64,000 bases of DNA from Sphingobium sp. CECT 9361. GTDB taxonomy: Bacteria; Pseudomonadota; Alphaproteobacteria; Sphingomonadales; Sphingomonadaceae. Below the pieces are notes generated by a model. The model made no database searches. It saw only the letters and a list, made by a program, of their open reading frames with translations, and was not told the DNA's origin. Positions 17,291 through 25,526 of the stretch are shown piece by piece; the first letter of the stretch is position 1, and each line of letters starts with the position of its first letter. The translations under genes and the position numbers were made by a program. The stretch spans positions 154,779 through 218,778 of the forward strand of contig NZ_CAKKNC010000006.1 in the NCBI RefSeq assembly GCF_918741285.1, given 5' to 3'.

Positions 17291-19513
17291 TTAGAGACGC
17301 CGCGTGATGCTTGCGCCGAACCAGCGCGGTCGAGCGTAGGTCTGCTGCGTGAAACCGAACGGACCCGACAGGTCGAGATTATACAGCCTATACTCTTTGT
17401 CAGTCAGGTTCGACACAAAGCCTGCCAGTTCCCACTTGCGATCGTCAAAGGCATAGCTCACCCGCGCATTGCCGACGACGCGGCCTGGTTGGCGATCGAC
17501 GGGCGCGTTGAAGGTCGAGAAATATTGGGCGCTATCATATTTCCAGTCCGTCTGAAGCGCTAAGGTGCCATCGCCTACGGATGCCTCGTAACGGATCAGT
17601 CCGCCGACGCTAAGCTTGGGTGCCTGCGGCATGCGAGTGTCGGCGACGCGGCCCGACGGTAGCGACACGCCCTTCACCTTGCTGTCGAGATAAGTTGCGA
17701 AGGCGGACAGGTACAGACCATCAACTGGACGCGTGTTGAACTCAAGCTCCAGCCCCTTGATCGTGGCATCCTTGTTCCGAACGGCCAAGGCAATCCCAAT
17801 CAATTCAAAAGCCTGGTAATCCTGATAGTCATAATAGAACGCTGCAAGATTAAGGTGCGTTGTGCGCCCCAGGGTCAGCTTCACACCGCCTTCATAATCG
17901 GTCAGCACCTCTTCCTTGAAAGGAATAGTGCTAAGATCGACCGGGTTGAAGGCCGGGGTACCAAAGCCACCGCCCTTGATACCGCGATTAACGCTTGCGT
18001 AGATCAGCGTGTCGTCATTCGGGGTAAAGTTGATACCGACCTTGCCCGAATAGTCATTGAAGCTCTGCCGTGCCATCTTGCCAACGCTTGCGCGATTGAA
18101 GGTGAAATCGACGACGCCATTTTCCATGTGGGTAAAGTCGAGTGTCTTCCGGTCGGCTGAATAGCGCAGCCCGCCGACGAGGGTGAACTGGTCACTGACC
18201 GAATATTCAAGCTGACCGAATGCCGCAAGTGAAGTCGTCTTGAGTCGGCCACCATAAACCTCGTCCAACCCGATCGCGGAAAGGTCAGTATTGTAGTCGT
18301 TGTCACTGATGATTTTGATCGCATAGCCACCGACCACCCAGTTCAATCTGTCGCTATTCCCGGAGAGCCGAAGCTCCTGCGAATATTGATCAAGGTTCTG
18401 TGCGGTAAAGTAACGGAAAATGGACTGCGGCGACATGTCGCCATCTTCTCCGTAAAGCTTTTTCAAATATTGATAGTCGCTGATCGATGTGAGCGTGACG
18501 TCACCTAAATCCTGCTCATAGCGAAGCGTCCCGCTCCAAAACGTACGACTGAAGCTGTTGGGGCCGTCGAACGCGACCCGATAGGGGTCCGATCCTGCCT
18601 GAGCGTATCCGAACATGTCGCAACCGTTGCACGTACCAAACGGATTATCGTTCGGGCCGACATATTCGCCAAGACCGTCGGCATTCGCGACGGCGCTACG
18701 GTGGCTATACAGACCGCCATTTCGTTCCTTGTCGTTACGCATGCCCTGAATCTTGAGGTTGAACGACCCTGTCTCTCCGACATCACCGGCAAGCTGGAGA
18801 CGACCGGCGTAGAAGCGGGAATTTCCGATGTCCTTGCCCGTGCTATTCTTGATATAGCCGTCGCGATGCTCCGTCGTGAAAGACAAGCGAGCGCGCAAGC
18901 CATCGCTGATAGGACCACTGATCGCGCCCTCCGTTGCGATCTGCCCATAGCTGCCGCCGGTGACCGTCAGAAAGCCTGAAAGCGCCCGGGTTGGCTTTGC
19001 CGAGACGATCTGAACAAGTCCACCCGTAGCGTTTCGACCGAACAAAGTACCTTGTGGACCGCGCAACATTTCAACGCGCTCAAGATCGAATGTCTGCCCG
19101 GCAATAGCGCCAAGTGCACTGACATAAACTTCGTCGTTGTAGAAGGCGATCGGTGCCTCCTGAGTATCGGCAAAATCATTTTGCGAGACGCCACGGATGT
19201 TGAATACCGTGAGCGTTGGGCTGTAGGCGAGGATCTGCAAGCTCGGCAGCTTTGCAGCAATCGCAGATATGTCCTGACGACCGAGGTCGGCCAAGCCATC
19301 GCGACCCAATGCACTGATCGCAAGGCTGACTTTTTGGATGTTCTGCTCGCGTTTCTGCGCGGTCACGACTAGATCGCCCAAGCCATCTGACGAGGTATTT
19401 GTTGCGGCGCCCCCCTGCGAAACGGCGTCCTGCGCGGCTGCAATCGTCGGCATTCCGGCAAGCATTGTCGCCCCGAAAAGCACGCTGCGGATAATTCCCT
19501 TAACCTGAACCAT
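17291..19513 (-). CDS. TonB-dependent outer-membrane receptor (B)
   Basis: 740 residues with signal peptide ending ...PTIAAAQ, plug start DLVVTAQKREQN, plug signature MLRGPQGTLFGRNATGG and a long beta-barrel. Start at 19513 is preferred over 19519 because GGGGG is then eight bases upstream. The chain ends ...SITRRL, without the usual terminal aromatic residue that the BAM machinery recognises; this is odd compared with the three other receptors here. It follows the iac-like operon (oxygenase, small protein, SDR) by 61 bases on the same strand and probably imports the same compound. Confidence 0.9.
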   Translation of the reverse strand: MVQVKGIIRSVLFGATMLAGMPTIAAAQDAVSQGGAATNTSSDGLGDLVVTAQKREQNIQKVSLAISALGRDGLADLGRQDISAIAAKLPSLQILAYSPTLTVFNIRGVSQNDFADTQEAPIAFYNDEVYVSALGAIAGQTFDLERVEMLRGPQGTLFGRNATGGLVQIVSAKPTRALSGFLTVTGGSYGQIATEGAISGPISDGLRARLSFTTEHRDGYIKNSTGKDIGNSRFYAGRLQLAGDVGETGSFNLKIQGMRNDKERNGGLYSHRSAVANADGLGEYVGPNDNPFGTCNGCDMFGYAQAGSDPYRVAFDGPNSFSRTFWSGTLRYEQDLGDVTLTSISDYQYLKKLYGEDGDMSPQSIFRYFTAQNLDQYSQELRLSGNSDRLNWVVGGYAIKIISDNDYNTDLSAIGLDEVYGGRLKTTSLAAFGQLEYSVSDQFTLVGGLRYSADRKTLDFTHMENGVVDFTFNRASVGKMARQSFNDYSGKVGINFTPNDDTLIYASVNRGIKGGGFGTPAFNPVDLSTIPFKEEVLTDYEGGVKLTLGRTTHLNLAAFYYDYQDYQAFELIGIALAVRNKDATIKGLELEFNTRPVDGLYLSAFATYLDSKVKGVSLPSGRVADTRMPQAPKLSVGGLIRYEASVGDGTLALQTDWKYDSAQYFSTFNAPVDRQPGRVVGNARVSYAFDDRKWELAGFVSNLTDKEYRLYNLDLSGPFGFTQQTYARPRWFGASITRRL

Positions 19514-19574
19514 ATCCATTTCCCCCTTATTTTTAACGTGATCCCTCGAAGCAGTTTCTTCGATGGGGCAATTG

Positions 19575-20318
19575 TCAACGCATGTAGAGACCGCCATTGA
19601 TGTCGATGGTCGCACCTGTGATGAAGCCTGCATCTCTTGCACAGAGCCGCGTCACCATCGATCCTACGAAAGCAGGGTCGCCGAGGGTGCCAACAGGTAC
19701 GTTCGCCTTGAACTGCTCCATTCTGTCAGGCGAGATGGTCTCATGGACCATTGGTGTGTCGAGCGGCCCCGGCGCGATGGCGTTGGCCGTGACGCCAAAT
19801 GGCGCCAGATCGCGAGCGAACACTTTGGTTAGCGTAATGATACCGCCTTTCGAAGCGGCATAGTGTGCGCCCGTTGCCGTTCCACCATTTTGCCCGGCCA
19901 GAGAAGCGAGATTGACCATGCGGCCATAGCCCCGCGCTTTGAAGAGGCGGCCAAAGACTTGGCTGCCAATGAACGTTCCCCGAAGATTGACTGCGATGAC
20001 TGCGTCGAACTCTTCGGGGGTAATGTCCAACACCGGTTTTGCCGCCGTGGCTGCCGCATTATTGACGAGGGCTTCGACCGAACCCCAACGCGCAAGCAAG
20101 GCGTCGCGCGCAGCGGCGAAGGCCGATTCCTGCCTTACATCGAGAGGCAAGCCAATGGCCGAATCGCCACTTGGGTCAATTGCCTCGGCCGCTCTTCTCG
20201 CACCAGCCTCGTCGATATCGCCGATCGCTACACGAAAGCCGGCCGCGTGAAGCGCATGCGCGATGGCAAGCCCCACCCCGCTCGCGCCGCCCGTTACCAG
20301 TGCGACGTCGGCACTCAT
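19575..20318 (-). CDS. Short-chain dehydrogenase/reductase (IacE-like candidate)
   Basis: 247 residues: VTGGASGVG at 8-16, NNAAA at 86-90, Ser139 and Tyr153/Lys157 (YAASK), and a C-terminal INGGLYMR. Its ATG overlaps the stop of the preceding small gene by four bases, so the two are co-translated after the oxygenase gene. In iac and iif loci an SDR works next to the acyl-CoA-dehydrogenase-like oxygenase on hydroxylated indoles. That role is inferred from gene order; the SDR family itself is certain. Confidence 0.87.
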   Translation of the reverse strand: MSADVALVTGGASGVGLAIAHALHAAGFRVAIGDIDEAGARRAAEAIDPSGDSAIGLPLDVRQESAFAAARDALLARWGSVEALVNNAAATAAKPVLDITPEEFDAVIAVNLRGTFIGSQVFGRLFKARGYGRMVNLASLAGQNGGTATGAHYAASKGGIITLTKVFARDLAPFGVTANAIAPGPLDTPMVHETISPDRMEQFKANVPVGTLGDPAFVGSMVTRLCARDAGFITGATIDINGGLYMR

Positions 20319-20671
20319 TCGGGAATCACCAGCTCACGCCCAATGCGAGCCTCCACGCGAATGTAGCGCCACAAGCGGTGTTCGCCGATCTCTATCGTGC
20401 GGAACAGATTGCAGGCGGCAACGACGGTATCACGATCAGGTACGTCGGCGAGAATGTAGAAAGTCCAGGGCCAGCCATTAGGCGAGGTACCGACCATCGT
20501 CTGATCGTCATCAATGGTGCCGAGAATCTCGACACCAGGCAGATCGCGAATACCTTTGAGCATCTCACCTGTGGCGGCCCAGACTTTTCCGATCTCGCCA
20601 CTCGGCAAATCAAAGAAATTCTGAAGGACCGCACCGCAGAACAATACGCGTAGCTTTGACTTTTGCGACAT
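20315..20671 (-). CDS. Small conserved protein of unknown function (IacB/IifB-like position)
   Basis: 118 residues, no signal peptide or membrane segment. The pattern of short strands and helices (LRVLFCGAVL, then FDLPSGEIGKVW, then WTFYILADVPDRDTVVAAC) suggests a ferredoxin-like or EthD-type dimeric alpha/beta-barrel fold. I do not recognise a catalytic motif. It lies between the oxygenase and SDR genes in one operon, the same place as the small IacB/IifB proteins of indole-degradation clusters, which makes it a candidate for an intermediate-processing step. Confidence 0.7.
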   Translation of the reverse strand: MSQKSKLRVLFCGAVLQNFFDLPSGEIGKVWAATGEMLKGIRDLPGVEILGTIDDDQTMVGTSPNGWPWTFYILADVPDRDTVVAACNLFRTIEIGEHRLWRYIRVEARIGRELVIPE

Positions 20672-20694
20672 AGCTTGAAAATCCTCTTATGTAA

Positions 20695-21855
20695 TCAGGG
20701 GAAACCTGGAGGCGATTCCATACCGAGCAGGACGCGCCCAGCGTTCTGCCAGGTACCGTCCGCTAGGAAAGCATGCTGCGGCACGACCATCGCATCCTGC
20801 ATGTGGCGTGCAATCATATGGTCATGGACAATACCAGTGGTGCCGCTCAGGCGGTATACCGCAAGTGCGACATCAGCTCCGGTGCGCGCGGCGTTAGTCG
20901 ACGCCAGGCGCAGCAACGCACGCTGCCGCGCAGTGAGTTCGTCCCCGGCCAGTAAAGTGGTATAAGCTTCTTCTGTGATTTCGTAAAAGAAAGCACGGGC
21001 TGAACGAAGAAGCGCCTCTGCCTTGGCAATATCGGTCTGAAAATAGGGGCGCTCAGCAAAGTTCGCAGCACCCGTTATAGATCCCCGCGCGCCCGCCATA
21101 TCGCTTAGCACGTCGATCGCACCGCGGGCGGTGCCGAGCGCCACCACGGCCAGCACTTGCGCCGCAAGAGCCATCGTCGGATATTGACAAAGGGGTTCGT
21201 CGAGGCTGGATTTACCACCGCGAATGAAGGTCCAATCCCTGGACACGACCACGCGATCGACAACCATGTCGTGGCTGCCGGTTCCTTTCATCCCGATCAC
21301 ATCCCAATTTGGTTCGATCTGCACTTTCGAAGCCGGCATGACCGCAATCAGAGGCAGGCCGCCACTGGCATCGCCATCAACCTTAATGCCGACGCCTATA
21401 ATGTCGGCACCGGTGGAACCGCTGCCCCACGACCAGCGACCGGAAACCTCTAAACCACCTTCAACGACGGCCGCCTTTTGCGGCGGAAAGATGCCGCCTG
21501 CAAAGACGACATCAGGTCCGTCAGCATAGATTTGCTGGAGTGTCGCGACTGGAAGCGCCGATAGATAGACTGCGGAAAAGCCGAAGCTGGCGACCCAGCC
21601 AGCCGAGCCATCGACTTCAGACAACCGTTCCACCATGCGCAAGAAGGCCATGGGCGACAATTCGTCACCGCCCAATCGCTTGGTCACCAAGGCGCGGTAA
21701 AAACCTGCCTCACGCATCAACTGGACGACTTCAGCGCTAATTTGTTGGTCACGCGAAAATTGAGTGCGGTTCTTGCGAACGGCATCCAAGAGCCGTTCGA
21801 ACGACTGGGCTTTTACTGCCTCTGCCGACATCTCTGCCTGAGATGTAATTATCAT
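20695..21855 (-). CDS. Acyl-CoA-dehydrogenase-fold flavin monooxygenase (IacA/IifC-like)
   Basis: 386 residues with the acyl-CoA dehydrogenase fold: N-terminal helices with MREAGFYRALVTKRLGG, a middle beta domain with SGRWSWGSGS, GMKGTGSHDMVVD, and a C-terminal helical bundle. It lacks the catalytic glutamate setting of true acyl-CoA dehydrogenases. The WSWGSG and GTGSHD motifs are shared with group D flavin monooxygenases such as HsaA, DszC and the indole/indole-acetate oxygenase IacA. Start 21855 has GGAGA upstream. It leads an operon with a small protein, SDR and TonB receptor, under a MarR-like site. A separate flavin reductase would be needed; none is in the window. Confidence 0.8.
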   Translation of the reverse strand: MIITSQAEMSAEAVKAQSFERLLDAVRKNRTQFSRDQQISAEVVQLMREAGFYRALVTKRLGGDELSPMAFLRMVERLSEVDGSAGWVASFGFSAVYLSALPVATLQQIYADGPDVVFAGGIFPPQKAAVVEGGLEVSGRWSWGSGSTGADIIGVGIKVDGDASGGLPLIAVMPASKVQIEPNWDVIGMKGTGSHDMVVDRVVVSRDWTFIRGGKSSLDEPLCQYPTMALAAQVLAVVALGTARGAIDVLSDMAGARGSITGAANFAERPYFQTDIAKAEALLRSARAFFYEITEEAYTTLLAGDELTARQRALLRLASTNAARTGADVALAVYRLSGTTGIVHDHMIARHMQDAMVVPQHAFLADGTWQNAGRVLLGMESPPGFP

Positions 21856-22293
21856 TTTAGTCTCCCGAAAGCGCATTTGCATGCCTCGGCTCTAATGCCG
21901 CTCTTCCCCGCTCACATTCATCCCCATAACTTGAATAGTCAACTATTATTTTCGACGCGAGCATATGTACACGGCTGCTTTAACGACACTATTGGGTCAC
22001 TGCGCACTAAGCGCGATATACAAAGCTCCCCTGCAATAGCGGCCGTAGCCTGCGCTAAATGGCCGCCGTCGATCCATCGACCATCAGACTTGGCCTTCGG
22101 CTGACATTCTCCCGGGCGCCATTTCCAGGCAGCTTTGTTCGCAATGCCGCTGCTTTAGACGCAAGCGCCATTTGCCTGAGGCCGACATGCCGCCCGACCG
22201 CCAGAGCCGCTCCCCCAAGCGGAAGTACGTCGACGAGAATTCCCTAAAACTGATGGCCGGCCATGTCTTCGCCGGTCCAAGAAGGCTAACGTC
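21856..22293. promoter_or_regulatory. Regulatory gap with a MarR-like operator
   Basis: No gene is supported in these 438 bases. At 21931-21942, TTGAATAGTCAA differs from the palindrome core near the first MarR gene (TTGAATATTCAA) at one base, and the following C is also shared. It lies about 75 bases before the oxygenase start, a normal operator distance. This is the best evidence that the MarR regulator controls the oxygenase operon. Confidence 0.55.
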
Positions 22294-23403
22294 CTATGCA
22301 GCGAACGTTCGCGCCAGACCTTCAACCCATTCGATCTGAAAAGCGGTCGTTTGCGGCCCAGGCTGCTGCGCCTGGAAGATTGCCAAGGTAGGGTCGACGA
22401 CGTCACTCGTTTCTCCGCTGAGAGCTTCAACAATGGCCAAACCAAGAAATGGCACGCTTGCTTCTGAATAACCGCCTTCATGCACAACAACGAGCCGCCC
22501 GCCGCATAGCTGATCCGCGGCGTCCACCATTCGCTGTGTCATTACGCGGAATGTTTCGCTGTGAACCAACATCCTCGCCATAGGATCTGCAGCACCCGCA
22601 TCTAGCCCGCTTGCAATGACGATCAGATCAGGTTGAAAGCGCTCCAGGGCGGGTAGCACGATGCGATCGATTGAAGCGATATAAGCGGCATCACCCGCGC
22701 CAGGGGGAAGCGAGATATTGATGTTCGCGCCCTCGCCCGCACCTTCACCACGATCAGCAATGCCGCTGTAGCCCGGTGGGAAGCAGTTCTCCTGATGGAT
22801 AGAAATGGTCAGCGTATCATCGCGATCATAGTAAATCGACTGGGTGCCATTGCCATGATGAACGTCCCAATCAACTATGGCGACACGCCCCAAATCAAAA
22901 TCGGCCCGGGCGGCTTCAACCGCGATCGGAATATTAGCCAGCACGCAAAATCCCATGGAGCGATCCGCGAGGCAATGATGCCCAGCGGGGCGACAAAGCG
23001 CATAGGCGCGGGAGACCTTCCCACTCATCACATCTGCCACGGCCGCCTTAGCAAGACCTGCGGAAATGCAAGCAATATCAAATCCCCCAGCGCTGAACGG
23101 CGCGAAATCACCTATATCGCCCCCGCCCTCAGCACTGACCTTCTTGAACTCATCAATATAGCGCTGGGTATGAACGCGGACGAGATCGGAGTTATCGACG
23201 GGGCTCCCCTTATCGACTGAGAGACGATCCAGAACCCCTGAAGTTTTCAAGAGAGATAGTAGCCGCCGCTTGGCGTCAGGCGTGTCAGCGCCAGCGACAC
23301 CGCTTGGGGGCTGCACATAGCCCCCAACGGGCAAAAACAAGGCTTGCAGACCCACTGAGTGCCAGAAGGTCCACTCATCGGTATAGAAGCCGGTTTTCGT
23401 CAT
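22294..23403 (-). CDS. Histone-deacetylase-family amidohydrolase
   Basis: 369 residues of the arginase/deacetylase fold. The His dyad is His142-His143 (RPAGHHC); zinc ligands are Asp180 and His182 (DWDVHHGNGTQ) and Asp268 (GLDAG); VVHEGGYS follows. In bacteria these enzymes deacetylate acetylpolyamines or other N-acyl amines, not histones. ATG 23403 is chosen over GTG 23406; AGGA lies nine bases upstream. It diverges from the first amine-oxidation cassette, so it could free an amine from an N-acetylated form before oxidation. Substrate is inferred. Confidence 0.87.
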   Translation of the reverse strand: MTKTGFYTDEWTFWHSVGLQALFLPVGGYVQPPSGVAGADTPDAKRRLLSLLKTSGVLDRLSVDKGSPVDNSDLVRVHTQRYIDEFKKVSAEGGGDIGDFAPFSAGGFDIACISAGLAKAAVADVMSGKVSRAYALCRPAGHHCLADRSMGFCVLANIPIAVEAARADFDLGRVAIVDWDVHHGNGTQSIYYDRDDTLTISIHQENCFPPGYSGIADRGEGAGEGANINISLPPGAGDAAYIASIDRIVLPALERFQPDLIVIASGLDAGAADPMARMLVHSETFRVMTQRMVDAADQLCGGRLVVVHEGGYSEASVPFLGLAIVEALSGETSDVVDPTLAIFQAQQPGPQTTAFQIEWVEGLARTFAA

Positions 23404-23852
23404 CACGATAATTCCTAAGTCATGCGTTTTTCAGCATTCTTTCGATCCCGGCATGCCGTGTCGCGACACAGAGTGCCTAATTTGCCGCTCCCCGTGCCAT
23501 GATACTGTGCAAGCAGCGCCGGGACTATTTCCTTTCCTGCCGAATAGGCGAAATGCGAAATTCAGGTCGCTGTTGGTTGTCATGTGCCAAGAAGGCAATC
23601 CACTACATATATCTGTAATCAGCAGCGGGTTCGGTGAGATCCTTGACCGGGGCTCAGGTTGGTGGCGCAAATTATCGAATCTTTGACGCGAGACGCAATT
23701 GTAAGAGTCACCCCCGATAATGGTAATGCACCGACTGGCAACGGTTCTGTCACGGTAGTTGATGTCGGAAATCGACGCTCTGCCTGTTCGGGCCGCAGTG
23801 TGAAGGGGGCGCGGTCCACTGCGACGCGTCGGCAATAGCAGAAGGAAAATCC
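23404..23852. promoter_or_regulatory. Divergent regulatory gap with a 12-base palindrome
   Basis: The 449 bases between the deacetylase and cassette A hold no convincing gene. At 23458-23469 there is a perfect palindrome, GTGTCGCGACAC, about 55 bases before the deacetylase ATG. It could be an operator for the nearby AraC protein or another regulator. AAGGAAA precedes the cassette A start at 23853. Confidence 0.4.
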
Positions 23853-24992
23853 ATGAGCGCTTCGACCAAAATCGATTTCATTTATTTGTCCGAGCCCGAC
23901 ATGATCAAGGCTGGCGTCACGGACATGCCTGCTTGCGTTGATACCATGGAAGAGATGTTTGGCCTCCTTTACCACGGCGACTATCGCATGGCCGGAGCGA
24001 ACAGCGACTCCCATGGCGCGATGGTGACCTTTCCGGAAAGTTCGCCCTTTCCAGACATGCCGAAACCCACAGCCGATCGCCGGTTCATGGCGATGCCCGC
24101 CTATCTTGGCGGCCGCTTCCGCACCGCGGGAATGAAATGGTATGGTTCCAATATCGCGAACCGTGAAAAGGGGCTGCCGCGGTCGATTCTTACATTCATC
24201 CTCAACGACGCAGACACCTCGGCACCTTTGGCCTTTATGTCCGCGAACCTGCTGTCGGCATATCGTACGGGTGCCATACCTGGGGTCGGGGCACGCCATC
24301 TTGCTCGCAAGGATTCAAAAGTCGTCGGGCTTGTCGGACCCGGCGTCATGGGAAAGACAACGCTGATGGCACTCATGGCCGTCTGCCCCCAAATAGATAC
24401 GATCAAAATCAAGGCTCGCGGCAAAGCAAGCCTTGATAGTTTTCTGTCCTGGCTAGGCGAAACCTTTCCTCAGATCGTAAATGTCGAAGTAGTGGATACG
24501 GTGGAGGCCGTTGTTCGCGGCGCAGACATTGTCACCTATTGCAACTCGGGCGAGACCGGTGATCCATCCAAATATCCAATAGTAAAGCGCGAGTGGGTGA
24601 AGCCCGGCGCCTTCCTGGTCATGCCCGCGAGCTGCCAGATGGACGAAGCTATGGAACATGGCGACATTAGAAAGGTCGTGGACAACACCGGTCTATACGA
24701 ATGCTGGTTTGAGGAACTGCCCAAGCCTGCGCACGTCCACGTCCCGCTAATTGGCGTACGCTTCCTAGATATGATCGCCGAAGGTAAAATGACCAAGGAG
24801 CAGCTTGAGGATCTCGGCAAAATTGTCGCTGGCGAAGCGCCTGGTCGAAAGAACGATGATGAGATCATCATCATGTCGGTCGGCGGCATGCCGGTCGAAG
24901 ATGTTGCATGGGGTACGGTCATCTACCGAAATGCGATCGAGCGGGGGATCGGTGTGCGCCTGAACCTGTGGGACGTCCCGGTCCTGCGCTGA
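23853..24992 (+). CDS. Ornithine cyclodeaminase/mu-crystallin-family protein, cassette A
   Basis: 379 residues. The family core is visible: GMKWYGSN with Lys95 at the position of the catalytic lysine, SAYRTGAIPGVGARHLA, then a Rossmann motif GPGVMG at 162-167. It is longer than ornithine cyclodeaminase and has a conserved C-terminal part with DDEIIIMSVGGMPVEDVAWG. Relatives in databases are often named tyramine oxidase subunit B. It is followed by a Rid-family gene and a FAD amine-oxidase gene, and the trio is repeated at 34303-37240. A role in amine oxidation, perhaps reducing or relaying an imine with NAD(P), is inference. Confidence 0.8.
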   Translation: MSASTKIDFIYLSEPDMIKAGVTDMPACVDTMEEMFGLLYHGDYRMAGANSDSHGAMVTFPESSPFPDMPKPTADRRFMAMPAYLGGRFRTAGMKWYGSNIANREKGLPRSILTFILNDADTSAPLAFMSANLLSAYRTGAIPGVGARHLARKDSKVVGLVGPGVMGKTTLMALMAVCPQIDTIKIKARGKASLDSFLSWLGETFPQIVNVEVVDTVEAVVRGADIVTYCNSGETGDPSKYPIVKREWVKPGAFLVMPASCQMDEAMEHGDIRKVVDNTGLYECWFEELPKPAHVHVPLIGVRFLDMIAEGKMTKEQLEDLGKIVAGEAPGRKNDDEIIIMSVGGMPVEDVAWGTVIYRNAIERGIGVRLNLWDVPVLR

Positions 24993-25057
24993 CCTCATGA
25001 CAAATCGGCCTCACTCTTCGAGACCGGTTTGATCCATCACGCCTTTGCGGAGAACGT

Positions 25058-25480
25058 ATGACTAAGCTCATCAAGATCAAAACCGGCAACAAGTTCGAGG
25101 AAATGGGAAGCTATTCACGGCTTGTTGCGGTCGGCGATTGGATTTTCGTATCGAATACAGCGGGCCGCAATCCGGAAACTCAGGAAATCGCTGAGGATGT
25201 GACTGAGCAAACCCACCAGGTGTTTGCTAATGTCGAACGCGCCCTTGCGGCCGTTGGCGCGACTCTGGCGGATGTCGTGGTCTCACGTGTATTTATACAG
25301 GAGCCGTCCGACACCGTGGCCGTTATGACAGTCGTGGGTGAGAAGTTTCGCGGCATCGATCCGGCAAGTACGGTGACCTGCCCTCCGCTCGGCTCTACCA
25401 TCTACAAAGTGGAAATCGAGATGACGGCCTTCCGCGGAGCCGGACAGGCAGAAACGGAGCGGCGTACCCAGGCTCTCTAA
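25058..25480 (+). CDS. Rid-family (YjgF/UK114) protein lacking the deaminase arginine, cassette A
   Basis: 140 residues with the Rid fold: YSRLVAVGDWIFVSNTAGRNP, QTHQVFANVERALAAVGATLADVV and KVEIEMTAFRG. True RidA deaminases carry an arginine in a PARS motif near residue 105; here that stretch reads DPASTVT, with Ser104 in its place. The protein therefore belongs with Rid groups that are not imine deaminases. It lies 65 bases after the cyclodeaminase-like gene and 46 before the oxidase, suggesting it binds the product or acts as a subunit. Confidence 0.85.
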   Translation: MTKLIKIKTGNKFEEMGSYSRLVAVGDWIFVSNTAGRNPETQEIAEDVTEQTHQVFANVERALAAVGATLADVVVSRVFIQEPSDTVAVMTVVGEKFRGIDPASTVTCPPLGSTIYKVEIEMTAFRGAGQAETERRTQAL

Positions 25481-25526
25481 TTAACTCAATCGGATCGCCC
25501 TTTCCCGCCAATTTAGGAACACCGTC

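Noticed and set aside
22294..23403. True histone deacetylase or eukaryotic contamination
   Set aside because: Bacterial members of this fold are common and act on small N-acyl amines; codon use matches neighbours.
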